Shown: positions 37,391 through 46,313, counted from the first letter of the stretch. The stretch: 64,000 nt of DNA from Neoaquamicrobium sediminum (GCF_013240295.1 NZ_JABETK010000004.1:248001-312000); one strand, 5' to 3'. Numbers and translations are program-made. The notes: generated by a model from the sequence alone, not told the origin.

Positions 37391-37408
37391 ACAGAACGAA
37401 CGTTCTGT
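37391..37408. promoter_or_regulatory. TetR operator in the divergent crotonase/TetR promoter region
   Basis: Perfect inverted repeat ACAGAACG-AA-CGTTCTGT. AGAACGAACGTTCT-like palindromes are classic TetR/AcrR sites. It lies 38 bases upstream of the crotonase start and 37 bases upstream of the TetR start, so it can control both directions. Confidence 0.75.
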
Positions 37409-37445
37409 TTGTCTAGATGGCAGCGTTGCGTTTATAGATTTGCCG

Positions 37446-38090
37446 ATGACCACGCCTGACGCCGCCTCCGACAGACCGGAACCACCCATCGCCTCGCGCA
37501 AGGAACAGCAGGCGATCGTTGCCCGCGATCGTATCGTGCGCGCCGTCATCGACTGCCTCGACGAGCATGGCTACGCGGAAACCAGCATCAACCGCATTCA
37601 GGAGCGCGCCGGAATTTCGCGGGGCGCGTTGACTCATCACTTCCCAAGCAAGGAAGAGTTGATGGTCGTCACCGCCGAGCGGCTGTTGCAGCCGACGCTA
37701 GTGCCGCCACGCAAAGGCCCGCGACAGTTCGACAGCGCAGAGCAGCGGATTTCGGCCGTCGAGGCGGACATCGTCTGGATGTGGGAAAGGCTCGTCGACA
37801 CGCGCGAAGGCCGCGCCCTGCTTGAAATCCTCGTCGCAACCCGCACGGACGTCGCGCTCAAAGGCCGTATCTCCGAGACCTTCGTCCGCTGGAACCGGGC
37901 GATCAACGAGTCACTGGCCGCCAACTATCTGCTCCACGGGCTGGCCGAGGACGAGCAGCGCGAGCTCTGGACGATGTGCCGCGTCTTCCTGCGCGGCCTG
38001 AACACGCAGAGCCAGTTCGAACCGGACCACCACGCACGTAGCGCGCTCGTGCGCAGCTTCGCCAGGATGATCGCCACGCGGTTCGTCTGA
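37446..38090 (+). CDS. TetR/AcrR family transcriptional regulator
   Basis: 214-residue TetR-type regulator. The N-terminal HTH reads AETSINRIQERAGISRGAL, followed by THHFPSKEELMVV. I start it at MTTPDAASD (37446); the frame is open back to 37371, but that start would put the operator inside the gene, and no good ribosome site marks either. The C-terminal ligand domain is helical and unspecific. It is divergent from the crotonase/AtuA-like/DctPQM operon and most likely its repressor, with an acyl-CoA as the probable inducer by analogy to other TetR regulators of acyl-CoA pathways. Confidence 0.92.
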   Translation: MTTPDAASDRPEPPIASRKEQQAIVARDRIVRAVIDCLDEHGYAETSINRIQERAGISRGALTHHFPSKEELMVVTAERLLQPTLVPPRKGPRQFDSAEQRISAVEADIVWMWERLVDTREGRALLEILVATRTDVALKGRISETFVRWNRAINESLAANYLLHGLAEDEQRELWTMCRVFLRGLNTQSQFEPDHHARSALVRSFARMIATRFV

Positions 38091-38109
38091 CCGCGCCGGC
38101 GACAGGTGC

Positions 38110-39774
38110 TCAATCGGCGGTGAAGCGGTCAAGCGCGTTGCGGGTGATCTGCTCGGTGAAGGCGTCGCTGCGGGTCAGCCCCATGATCCATTCGCAGCTA
38201 CCCGCCGTCAGCACTTCGCCCTTGCCGCGTTTCATGCCCACGACCATGCCCGATCCGTACTGGAACTTGCGCCGCGCGACTGGCGTCTCGTCGGCTGCGA
38301 GTTCGGCAAGTCCGTTCAGGTCGCCGTCACGGACATAATAACGCACGCCCTCGCCCTCATGCTCGTACTCGAAGAGGACGGCGGGGCTCATGGCGAGGAT
38401 ATCGATCTCATCCGGTACACCGGGCGCTTCGACCGGATAGGGAAGACCCTGCTTGAAGGTATAGTCGAGCCCGTCAACCTCGTAGCCGAATATGCCAGCC
38501 TCGGCGCCGAAGACATCGGCATAGCGCAGGTCGGTACCGGAAAACGCCCAGTGCTCCGGTCGGTAGACGGTGAACCCGCGCGACCCGCGCGGCGCGAAAC
38601 CGCCCCAGCTACCATACATGCCATGGCACCCGTTCACGCCCACCGTGGACGCGCCCGGCCAGTTGACGCCGCCGCTTTCCCACGAGGCTGTCAGCAGATG
38701 CTTGCGCTCAGGATCGTCACGCACCGGGTCCATGGCAGGCGCCTTGAACTTCCAGCAATGCTGCTGGCGGCCGTCGTCCTCAAGCCTGATCTGCCACAGG
38801 AAATTGCCGCCGAAGCGCGAAAATCCGCCGCCGCGCTCGACGAAATGCTCCACCGCCTTGCGCATATCCCAAGACCAGTATTCGTCATGGCCGACAGTCA
38901 CGAGACAGGAATAGTCGTCGAGAATCTCGGGACGGTAATGCAGGTCGGTCTGGGTGATGATGTCGAAATCGTAGCCTTCGCGCTCGGCCCAAACGGCAAA
39001 ATGCCGGTCGAACTGCGCCCACCCCGCAGCCGCGTAATATTGCCCCCAGCCGCCGGAATAGCCCCATTCCTTGGATGGAAAACGCGGCGCGTCGTTCATG
39101 TCGGGAAGCGGCGCGACGGTGATGCGGGCCGCTCCCTTGGGCAGCCATATCATGCCTCGGGTCCACGGCCTCCGGAGCGAGAGGATCGGCGACCCCTCGT
39201 TCCTCTTCGGCCCCCACGTGCCGAAATAATGGTTGGCCCCGCCCCAGTCGTTGTAGGCCGTCCAGGTGCCTGTCGCGAGCATGAACAGGATTTTCCCCTT
39301 GCGGGTTTGTGCCGTCGGCCGCACCACGACGAAATGATGCTGGACGAAGCGCTCGCCGTCCTTGCGCATGCAGGTGGAGACCACGCGGTAGAAGCCGGAA
39401 CGCTGGTCGCGGGGTATTTCCCAGCGGTGAAGCACCGGCCAGTCGCAGCCGTCCATATAGGCGGTCTCGGAGGTCTTGGTAAAGCTGCCGGGCAGTCCGA
39501 AGGCCTCGTGCACCATCTCGGGGCGGAAGCCGTCGCGATAGATCTGGATCGACCATTCGTCGGCGGTGGTGGAACCGTGAAACTCGACCGTCTCGCCCGG
39601 ATCGTAAGACACCCGGTCAGTGTAGACGAACACCTCCGCCAGGTCGGGATCCTCGCGCGGAAACTGGAAACGGTAGTCGGACAGGAAATGCTCGTCCGCG
39701 TAGCCCTTGCGTACAGCCCATGGCCGCACGGCATGCGGTCCGATTTCGGGAAATTTGAACGGCTGTCTGCTCAT
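38110..39774 (-). CDS. N,N-dimethylformamidase beta subunit-like protein
   Basis: 554-residue protein resembling the catalytic large subunit of N,N-dimethylformamidase, an iron enzyme that hydrolyses formamides. The C-terminal domain carries GTWTAYNDWGGANHYF, GYSGGWGQYY, TQTDLHYRPEIL and VGHDEYWSWDMR; the tyrosines and the Glu of HDEYW sit where the iron ligands of DmfA2 are expected from memory of that family. It is about 200 residues shorter than DmfA2, and no small-subunit gene is nearby. It follows the GntR/FCD gene by 16 bases. A C-N hydrolase on an amide other than dimethylformamide is likely. Confidence 0.85.
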   Translation of the reverse strand: MSRQPFKFPEIGPHAVRPWAVRKGYADEHFLSDYRFQFPREDPDLAEVFVYTDRVSYDPGETVEFHGSTTADEWSIQIYRDGFRPEMVHEAFGLPGSFTKTSETAYMDGCDWPVLHRWEIPRDQRSGFYRVVSTCMRKDGERFVQHHFVVVRPTAQTRKGKILFMLATGTWTAYNDWGGANHYFGTWGPKRNEGSPILSLRRPWTRGMIWLPKGAARITVAPLPDMNDAPRFPSKEWGYSGGWGQYYAAAGWAQFDRHFAVWAEREGYDFDIITQTDLHYRPEILDDYSCLVTVGHDEYWSWDMRKAVEHFVERGGGFSRFGGNFLWQIRLEDDGRQQHCWKFKAPAMDPVRDDPERKHLLTASWESGGVNWPGASTVGVNGCHGMYGSWGGFAPRGSRGFTVYRPEHWAFSGTDLRYADVFGAEAGIFGYEVDGLDYTFKQGLPYPVEAPGVPDEIDILAMSPAVLFEYEHEGEGVRYYVRDGDLNGLAELAADETPVARRKFQYGSGMVVGMKRGKGEVLTAGSCEWIMGLTRSDAFTEQITRNALDRFTAD

Positions 39775-39790
39775 GATTGCTCGATGGCTC

Positions 39791-40540
39791 CTAGTTCAGC
39801 GCAAGGGTGGGTGGACTTGGTCGTGAGGCGGCTTCCTGAGAGAAGGGCCCGCCCTCCATCTCGGAGAGCCGGCGCAGCAGGTTGCGCCCACCCTCGATGA
39901 GATCGAGCCGGACGGCCATGCGCAGCGCGTAGGCCTCGCGCTTCTTAAGCGCATGCAGGATCGCGACATGCTGATGAACATCAGGGTAGAACGGTCGCGC
40001 ATCGGGATAGAGTTCGGAGAGCATCGGCCCGACACGCATCCACAGACGCTCGAGCATCTGCACGAGCGTCGGCATGCGCGCATGTTCGAACATCGTGAAA
40101 TGGAATGCACGGTTTGCTTCGAGCGCGGTACGCCAGTCACGGCGCGCCTCGGCTTCGACAAGCATGTCGTGCAGTCCCTCGAGCCGCGCGAGGTCGACAG
40201 GGCGCATGTGTGACATCGCCCGCTCCGCCGCCATCGGCTCCAGCTCGAGCCGTATGTCGCGAATGTCGACATAATCTGCAAGCGAAAGCCGCTGGACGCG
40301 GATGTAGAAGCGCGGCTTGATCTCGACGGCGCCGTCGCGCGCCAGTTGCACAAGCGCCTCGCGCACCGGGGTTTCCGACGTGCCCATGCTGCGGGCCAGA
40401 TCGCGAACCTTCAGGCGCTGATGCGGCAGGAGTTCCGCTCGCATGAGCGAGAGACGAAGCCGGCTATAGACCTCCTCGGCAAGCAAGGCCGCACCCTCCT
40501 TGGAAAATCGGCTCGCGACTGGCTTCAACCGACCTGCCAT
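39791..40540 (-). CDS. GntR family transcriptional regulator (FCD type)
   Basis: 249-residue GntR/FadR-type regulator. The winged helix reads LKVRDLARSMGTSETPVREA (about residues 43-62), and the all-helical FCD ligand domain follows with IRLELEPMAAERA, ANRAFHFTMFEHA and the metal-type histidine in DVHQHVAILHAL. It is strikingly similar to the GntR protein at 57375-58019: both share GTSETPVREAL in the recognition helix. It is divergent from a Pot-type ABC operon and upstream of the dimethylformamidase-like gene. TGATATATC-core sites lie on both sides of the intergenic region, indicating autoregulation and control of the ABC genes. Confidence 0.93.
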   Translation of the reverse strand: MAGRLKPVASRFSKEGAALLAEEVYSRLRLSLMRAELLPHQRLKVRDLARSMGTSETPVREALVQLARDGAVEIKPRFYIRVQRLSLADYVDIRDIRLELEPMAAERAMSHMRPVDLARLEGLHDMLVEAEARRDWRTALEANRAFHFTMFEHARMPTLVQMLERLWMRVGPMLSELYPDARPFYPDVHQHVAILHALKKREAYALRMAVRLDLIEGGRNLLRRLSEMEGGPFSQEAASRPSPPTLALN

Positions 40541-40562
40541 GAACGCAGCGGGTCAGTTTATC

Positions 40563-40572
40563 GGATATATCA
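40563..40572 (-). promoter_or_regulatory. TGATATATC-core operator, GntR/FCD promoter
   Basis: TGATATATCC on the minus strand, 23 bases upstream of the GntR start codon at 40540. One of five intergenic copies of the nine-base core in the 40.5-57.3 kb region; an autoregulatory site by position. Confidence 0.6.
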
Positions 40573-40837
40573 GGCACCGCAAAATCCCGCATGTCAAGCG
40601 GCAGCCAGCACTCATAATGATACGTAATTCGATAAACTTCGCGTTGCACACTCCCACAGCTTCACGCGAAGCGGCCTTTACCACGAAACCCGGAAAGGCT
40701 TGCACTTGGCCAATTTTGTCTGATTTCGCCTGACGTTCGGATGAGCATCGCTTATTTTTAGATTCCGCCGATTAATAACACCTATCTGCCACCTTGCCTG
40801 GCGATAATAGGAAGATAATCAAATTACTTGAGCTTTC

Positions 40838-40847
40838 TGATATATCG
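40838..40847 (+). promoter_or_regulatory. TGATATATC-core operator, Pot-type ABC operon
   Basis: TGATATATCG followed by TGTACC, 66 bases upstream of the ATPase start. The extension GTGTACC resembles the ATGTATC extension of the sites at 55946 and 57246, giving a shared GATATATCRTGTAYC pattern. Confidence 0.6.
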
Positions 40848-40913
40848 TGTACCGTCTGCATATGGAGCGTCCAACCGCTCCCATTGACACGCACGACGAT
40901 ACGGAGCTTGCCG

Positions 40914-42007
40914 ATGGCCCAGGAAGCCTTGCCGCAGACGAATGGCGCCTCCATCGATATTCGCGCCCTCGAGAAGCGGTTCGGCAACGTGCGCGCGGTG
41001 GATGACGTCTCCCTGACGATTGAAGCGGGGAGTTCGTTGCCCTGCTCGGGCCCAGCGGCTCCGGCAAATCGACCGTCCTGATGAGCATCGCCGGCTTCGA
41101 AAGGCCGACACTCGGGAAGATCATCATCGACGGCGTCGATTGCACCACCCTTCCGCCCAACAAGCGGAATATCGGCATGGTATTCCAGCACTACACGCTC
41201 TTTCCGCATCTCAGCGTTGCCGACAATGTCGCCTTTCCGCTGAAGATGCGGGGCATTTCCCGGTCGGAGCGGCGGCGCCAGGCCGAGGCAGCGCTCGAGA
41301 CCGTGCGCCTTGCGGGCTATGGCGACCGCATGCCTAAGCAGCTTTCGGGCGGCCAGCAGCAACGTGTCGCGCTCGCCCGAGCGATCGTCTATCGCCCGCG
41401 GGTGCTGTTGATGGACGAGCCTCTTTCCGCGCTGGACAAGAACCTGCGTGAAGAAATGCAGCTCGAGATCAAGCGGCTGCATTCCGAACTGGGTCTGACC
41501 GTCGTGTTCGTCACCCACGATCAGGGCGAGGCGCTGACCATGGCTGACAGGATCGCCATCCTCAAGGCCGGCAAGCTGCAACAGGTTTCGCCCGCGCGTG
41601 AACTCTACGAGCGGCCCTCCAACCTGTTTGCCGCCGGCTTCATCGGCGAAATGAACATGTTGCCTGTGGAATGGGACGGCCAGCGCGCACGGCTCGTGCA
41701 GGGCGAGGAAATCGTTTTGCCCGATCAGGCAGCCATCACGCCGGTTACCCCAGGCCCCGCGGTTCTCGCGGTGAGGCCGGAACGCCTGTCCTACGCACGC
41801 GCCGGCACCGCAGGCACCTGGGCGGCAACGGTCCGCGATGTTGTCTACGCAGGTGCCGGCACGCTGCTGATAACGAGCCTTGGGGATGGCACGGAAGTGC
41901 GCCTTCGCATACCGAGCGCCGGTCAGGAACCGGTCAGCCCCGGCGATGCGATCGGCCTGACCTGCCCGCCCGAGGCAATGCTGCTGTATCCGCAGGAAGG
42001 TGCCTGA
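40914..42007 (+). pseudogene. ABC transporter ATP-binding protein, PotA-like (frameshifted)
   Basis: ATPase of a second Pot-type importer. The first frame from the ATG at 40914 (GGAG upstream) reads SIDIRALEKRFGNVRAVDDV and ends at a GGGG run (41027-41030). The rest continues in another frame: EFVALLGPSGSGKST (Walker A), VFQHYTLFPH, LSGGQQQR, VLLMDEPLSALD and a C-terminal TOBE-type domain (FIGEMNMLPVEW). One added G restores EAGEFVALLG and a 364-residue protein of normal length. It is first of the operon ATPase-permease-permease-binding protein, and its stop overlaps the permease start. Confidence 0.9.
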
Positions 42008-42876
42008 TGGCGCCGCCCGGCTTCCTCGAGGCGGACGGCCGCAACATGTCGCGCGCCACGGTGCTGATGCTGATGGCGCCGTTCTTCGCGCTGGTCATCT
42101 TCGCATTTCTCTACCCGCTGGCGAACCTGCTTTCGATCTCGGTCCTTGAGCCGCAGCCGACGCTCGAGCATTACCAGCGCGTAGCCGAAAATCCCGTCTA
42201 TGCCCGCGTGCTCTTCCGCACGTTGCAGATCGCGCTGCTCGTGAGCCTGCTGTCTCTTGCCCTGTCGCTTCCCGTTGCCGTGCTCATGGCAAACTCGCGC
42301 GGCCCGAAGGCGATCTTCCTGACAGCCTGCATCCTGCTGCCGTTCTGGTCTTCGGTGCTGGTGCGGACTGCCGCATGGGCGATCCTGCTGCAGCGTAACG
42401 GCATCATCAATCAGACGCTCCAGTTCATCGGCATCACCGACGAACCCGTTCGGCTGCTCTACACGCAGGGCGCGGTGGTCGTCGCCATGACCCATGTGCT
42501 CATGCCGTTCATGGTGCTGCCGATCTATGGCGCGCTCAGGAACATCCCTGCCGATTATTCACGCGCGGCGGCGATCTGTGGCGCGGGGCCGCTACGCACC
42601 TTCTGGGAGGTGACGCTGCCGCTAGCGATGCCGGGCATCATCGGCGGCTTCATACTCGTCTTCCTAACCGCGCTTGGCTACTTCATCACGCCGGCGCTGC
42701 TCGGCTCTCCGCAGGAGATGATGATTGCCACGCTGATCTCGCAGCAGATGCGGGAAAATCTCGACTGGCCGTTCGCCGCAGCCCTCGTCGGCGTGCTGAC
42801 GCTGATCGTCACCGTCATCACCCTCGCCTTCAGCAAGGTCTTCCGCTTCGAACGGATGCTGGGAGGCCGCGTATGA
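42007..42876 (+). CDS. ABC transporter permease (PotB-like)
   Basis: 289-residue permease whose ATG shares a base with the ATPase stop (TGATG). The first helix is LMAPFFALVIFAFLYPL, and the EAA loop reads SRAAAICGAGPLRTFWEVTLP. It pairs with the PotC-like protein, overlapping its gene by four bases. Ligand unknown. Confidence 0.94.
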   Translation: MAPPGFLEADGRNMSRATVLMLMAPFFALVIFAFLYPLANLLSISVLEPQPTLEHYQRVAENPVYARVLFRTLQIALLVSLLSLALSLPVAVLMANSRGPKAIFLTACILLPFWSSVLVRTAAWAILLQRNGIINQTLQFIGITDEPVRLLYTQGAVVVAMTHVLMPFMVLPIYGALRNIPADYSRAAAICGAGPLRTFWEVTLPLAMPGIIGGFILVFLTALGYFITPALLGSPQEMMIATLISQQMRENLDWPFAAALVGVLTLIVTVITLAFSKVFRFERMLGGRV

Positions 42877-43667
42877 ACGCCCGCTCCCTACTCCTGAACG
42901 CGTATGTCTATGCGGTCCTGATCTTCATACTGCTGCCCATCATCATCATCCTGCCGATGTCGGTCAGCGAATCCAACTATCTCGCCTTTCCGCCGGAAGG
43001 CTTCACGCTGCGCTGGTTCGAGGACTATTTCGGCGATCGCCGCTGGATGGAGGCGACCTGGTTCAGCATCAGGATCGCGACCTTGACCGCGATCGCCACG
43101 GCGGTGATCGGCACGATGGCGACCTATGCGCTGGTCCGTGGCGCCGGCCGCATGGGCACGCTCTTCCAGACCCTGCTGATCGGCCCGATCGTCGTGCCCC
43201 ACATAGCGCTCGCCGTCGCACTCTACCTGTTCTTCCAGAATACCGGGCTATCCGGCACCACGCTTGGCTACGTCATGGCGCACTCGCTGATCGCCATGCC
43301 GTTCACCGTATTCACGGTGGCGGCCGCCCTGTCGAGCATCGACCCTGCGCTTGAGGATGCCGCCATGAGCTGCGGCGCCTCGCGCTTCACCGCGTTTCGT
43401 CTCATCACCTTGCCGATGATCCTGCCCAACGTGGTCTCGGGCGGCCTCTTCGCCTTCATCATCTCGTTCGACGAGCCGGTGATCGCGTTCTTTCTCGCCG
43501 GCATCCGCGACAAGACACTGCCGCGCATGATGTTCGACGACATCGAACAGAACCTGACACCGGTGATCCCCGCGATCGCGGTCCTTCTGACACTTCTCTC
43601 CATCGCCGTGCTGATCGGCGCCGGCATGCTCAAGCGCATGGCCGACCGTCGCGGCGCTGGCGGATGA
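42873..43667 (+). CDS. ABC transporter permease (PotC-like)
   Basis: 264-residue permease of the same importer. Landmarks are SESNYLAFPPEGFTLRWFED after helix 1 and the EAA loop EDAAMSCGASRFTAFRLITLP. The stop is 40 bases before the binding-protein start, which has its own strong ribosome site. Confidence 0.94.
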   Translation: MNARSLLLNAYVYAVLIFILLPIIIILPMSVSESNYLAFPPEGFTLRWFEDYFGDRRWMEATWFSIRIATLTAIATAVIGTMATYALVRGAGRMGTLFQTLLIGPIVVPHIALAVALYLFFQNTGLSGTTLGYVMAHSLIAMPFTVFTVAAALSSIDPALEDAAMSCGASRFTAFRLITLPMILPNVVSGGLFAFIISFDEPVIAFFLAGIRDKTLPRMMFDDIEQNLTPVIPAIAVLLTLLSIAVLIGAGMLKRMADRRGAGG

Positions 43668-43707
43668 ATCCTGAAGCATACAGGGGAACTCAGCAAAGGA
43701 GGCTGAA

Positions 43708-44757
43708 ATGAAAATGAGGAACCATATCAAGGCAATGCTTGGTGCGACGCTGCTGCTCGGGGCAGCAGCACCGACGATGGCCGACGAGGTCGTCATCGCC
43801 ACCACGGGCGGGCTTATGCGCAACATGCTGGAAGAGCATATGTACCTTCCCTTCCAGGAAGCGACCGGCACCGAGGTCATCCCGTTCGACATCGAAGTAC
43901 CGGACCAGTGGGCGCGTGCGGAAGGCATGGTGCGCAGCGGCAACATCGAATTCGACATCGTCACCGCCACCGGGCCCGATCTTGTCGACAAGGCCGACAT
44001 CCTGCTCGACATCCCCTGCGCGGACATGCCGAAAGTTGTCGAATTCGCGCTGGAAGGCGCCTGCGAGGCCAAGGGCGTTGCCCGCACGACCGGCGGCATG
44101 GTTCTGACCTACAATGCCGAGGTGTTCGCCGACGAAGCGCCCAAGAACTGGGCGGATTTCTGGGACGTAGAGCGCTTCCCCGGACCGCGCGGCCTTCCAG
44201 ACACCGGCGATCGCGACTGGTGGGTGCCTGCCGTGGCGCTGCTGGCCGACGGCGTAGCCAAGGAAGAGCTCTTCCCGCTCGACCTCGACCGCGCCTATGC
44301 GAAGCTGGACGAAATCCGCCCGCACATCGCCGTCTGGTGGAAAACCGGCAATCAGGTGCAGCAGATCATGCGCGACAATGAAGTCGTCATGACGATGTCC
44401 TATTCGGGCCGTTCGCTGGCGACGATCAAGGATGGCGCTCCCTTCGCGATGGCTTGGGATGGCGCGCTGCGCGATACCGGCTATTTCGCGATCCTGAAGG
44501 ATTCACCCAATCCTGAGGGCGCACTGGCCTTCATCGACTTCTTCTACGGCAACTCCGAAGGCCATCCGGAATTCATCCGCAATGTCGGCTATGCAACGTC
44601 CTCGACGGCGGGCCTCGCCCAGTTGCCGGAAGACGAACAGAAACTGTTCGCCACGTACCCGGCAAACTACGAGGTTCTCGTGAAGCCCGATTTCGAATGG
44701 ATCGGCGCGAACCGCGACATGCTGCGCGAGCGCTGGACGGCGTGGCTGACACAGTAA
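43708..44757 (+). CDS. ABC transporter substrate-binding protein (PotD-like)
   Basis: 349-residue periplasmic binding protein with a signal peptide ending in APTMA and a mature start DEVVIATTGGLMRNML. The fold pattern of the polyamine/iron group is seen in FDIVTATGPDLVDKADIL and GGMVLTYNAEVF, and in NWADFWDVERFPGPRGL. It is the last gene of the operon and ends at a strong terminator. It differs substantially from the PotD-like protein at 15598-16626, so the two importers probably have different ligands. Confidence 0.94.
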   Translation: MKMRNHIKAMLGATLLLGAAAPTMADEVVIATTGGLMRNMLEEHMYLPFQEATGTEVIPFDIEVPDQWARAEGMVRSGNIEFDIVTATGPDLVDKADILLDIPCADMPKVVEFALEGACEAKGVARTTGGMVLTYNAEVFADEAPKNWADFWDVERFPGPRGLPDTGDRDWWVPAVALLADGVAKEELFPLDLDRAYAKLDEIRPHIAVWWKTGNQVQQIMRDNEVVMTMSYSGRSLATIKDGAPFAMAWDGALRDTGYFAILKDSPNPEGALAFIDFFYGNSEGHPEFIRNVGYATSSTAGLAQLPEDEQKLFATYPANYEVLVKPDFEWIGANRDMLRERWTAWLTQ

Positions 44758-44779
44758 GGCCGCATCCCTCCCATACTGG

Positions 44780-44808
44780 CGGCCGGCGTAATGCCGGCCG
44801 TCTCTTTT
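44780..44808 (+). terminator. Rho-independent terminator of the Pot-type ABC operon
   Basis: Eight-base GC-only stem CGGCCGGC/GCCGGCCG (44780-44787 with 44793-44800), GTAAT loop, then CTCTTTTT-like run TCTCTTTTT on the plus strand, directly after the binding-protein gene. Confidence 0.9.
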
Positions 44809-44820
44809 TGGGCAGTTGCT

Positions 44821-45627
44821 TCAGTCGGCCAATGCGAGGAAGCGCGCCACCAGAAGTGGCTGCGGCTGCATCATCGCCAGCCCCGGCACCGTGCGGCAGC
44901 CGATCCTTCCGGCAGCGGCCAGCATCGGCGTGATCGCCGGAGTCATGATGACCTCCGCGACCGTGCTGGATGACCTGAGGAGGCTAGACGACACGGGCAT
45001 CGCGTCCCCTTCGTGCATGCCAAGAGACGTCGCATTGACCACGAGGTCGAAGGCCTTGTCCGGCAGGTCGTCCTCGTCGGCATGGACGTGAATATCGGCT
45101 TGCGGGTTTCGCTCGCGGATCGCATCGGCAACTTGCCTGGCACGCTCCATGTTTCGATTGAGGAGGTGGATCGGCCCTGCCCCGGCTCCAGCGAGCGCGA
45201 AGGCTATCGCTCGACCTACGCCACCGGCTCCAGCCTGCAGCACCGACTTGCCAGGGATTTCGACCTGATGTTCGGCCAGCCCTGCGAGAAAGCCTTCGCC
45301 GTCTATATTGTGTCCGACCAATCTTCCGTCGGCGTCGCAGCGCACGAAGTTGACGGCACCGATGTCGCGCGCCGCGTCAGTCAATTCGTCAACGAGTTCC
45401 ACCACGGCGATCTTGTGGGGGATGGTGACGCCAAAGCCGACGATGTTGTCGATCCGGCGGATCATGTCCAGCATGCCGACGAGATCGCCGGGCTTGATCG
45501 ACAGTGGCGACACGGCCACGTCGAGCTTCAGGTCCGCAAAGGCACGATTGAGCACGTCAGACCCGACGATGTGGTCAACCGCATCGGCCAGGATGAACAT
45601 GATCCGGGTTTTGCCGGTGATCTTCAT
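44821..45627 (-). CDS. Shikimate dehydrogenase-like protein (AroE family, divergent)
   Basis: 268-residue AroE-fold oxidoreductase. The catalytic Lys is in GVTIPHK and the Asp in GHNIDGEGF, and the NADP domain has QAGAGGVGRAIAFA, then NRNMERARQVAD. The N-terminal Ser-x-Ser that binds the shikimate carboxylate in classical AroE is replaced by a region reading ADAVDHIVGSDVLNRAF. This points to a different substrate. I start it at MKITGKTRIMF (45627). It is encoded 10 bases after the class II aldolase gene, with the same polarity, and so belongs to a catabolic operon, not to aromatic amino acid synthesis. Confidence 0.88.
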   Translation of the reverse strand: MKITGKTRIMFILADAVDHIVGSDVLNRAFADLKLDVAVSPLSIKPGDLVGMLDMIRRIDNIVGFGVTIPHKIAVVELVDELTDAARDIGAVNFVRCDADGRLVGHNIDGEGFLAGLAEHQVEIPGKSVLQAGAGGVGRAIAFALAGAGAGPIHLLNRNMERARQVADAIRERNPQADIHVHADEDDLPDKAFDLVVNATSLGMHEGDAMPVSSSLLRSSSTVAEVIMTPAITPMLAAAGRIGCRTVPGLAMMQPQPLLVARFLALAD

Positions 45628-45637
45628 CGGCTTCGTC

Positions 45638-46289
45638 TCAGCGCGGCATGGCGGCTGCGCCATAGGTTCCGTAGCGGGAATGCACATCCCTGAGCTCCTG
45701 CTCGTCGAGCAGCACCGGCTCACCGATCTGGCAGGCAAGGATGTACTGCCTTGCCAGCGTTTCCAGCTTCACGGTCAGGTCGAGCGCATGCTGCAGGCTA
45801 CGGCCCATGGCGATCATGCCGTGATTGGCCAGAAGACAGGCAAGATGCCCCTCGATCGCCTCAAGCGCGACATCGGCCAGCCCCGGCGAACCGAAAGGCT
45901 GGTAGCGCGAGCAAGGTATCTCGTTGCCGCCGAAGCTCGCGATCATGTAGTGGAATGGCGGGATGGGCTTGCGCAGGCAGCTCAGCGCCACGCAGCAATC
46001 GGCGTGGGTATGCACCACCGCTTCCGCCTCCGGCCGCGTACGAAGAATCCCCGTGTGGAACCGCCATTCACTGGAAGGCTTGCCTGCCCCGCGCACCACA
46101 CCATCCAGCGAAATGTGCACGATCTCGTCAGCCGTCAGCCAGTTGCTGCGCCCCCCGTCGGCGTGATAAGCGCGCCGTCGCCGAACCGCACGCTGACATT
46201 GCCGGCGCTGCCGTGGTTGAGGCCCTTGTCCTCCAGAAAACGTACCGCCTGCACAATGGCTTCGCGCGCGCTTTTTCGTCGGGCTGCAT
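45638..46289 (-). pseudogene. Class II aldolase/adducin family protein (two frameshifts)
   Basis: Class II aldolase-type protein (fuculose-phosphate aldolase fold; OtnC/YgbL decarboxylases are in this family). ATG at 46289 after AGGAGAAG. The coding sense is recovered only with two added bases: near 46263-46271 (GC alternation), then EAIVQAVRFLEDKGLNHGS, then at a CCCCCC run (46151-46156) before RSNWLTADEIVHISLDG. The zinc histidines are visible in VVHTHADCC and in the late LANHGMIA. Corrected length is 217 residues, normal for the family. It is divergent from the DUF1537 kinase, its usual partner in four-carbon acid sugar catabolism. Confidence 0.87.
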
Positions 46290-46303
46290 GAGCTTCTCCT
46301 GGA

Positions 46304-46313
46304 TGATATATCA
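46304..46313. promoter_or_regulatory. TGATATATCA operator between aldolase and DUF1537 kinase genes
   Basis: Perfect palindrome ATGATATATCAT (46303-46314) in the 139-base divergent region, 15 bases upstream of the aldolase start. It is the most symmetrical of the five core sites and is placed to control both divergent genes. Confidence 0.7.

Larger units (their letters stand above)
40541..40913. other. 373-base divergent intergenic region, AT-rich, with two operator-like sites
   Basis: No plausible gene is seen. The region is AT-rich relative to its surroundings and holds two copies of the TGATATATC core (40563-40572 and 40838-40847), annotated separately. I find no convincing -35/-10 pair or terminator, although TTGAGC at 40828-40833 could serve the ABC operon. 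Confidence 0.6.

Noticed and set aside
38359..39900. A 513-residue open frame opposite the dimethylformamidase-like gene
   Set aside because: Antisense shadow of a gene with strong family motifs; no ribosome site and no recognisable fold.
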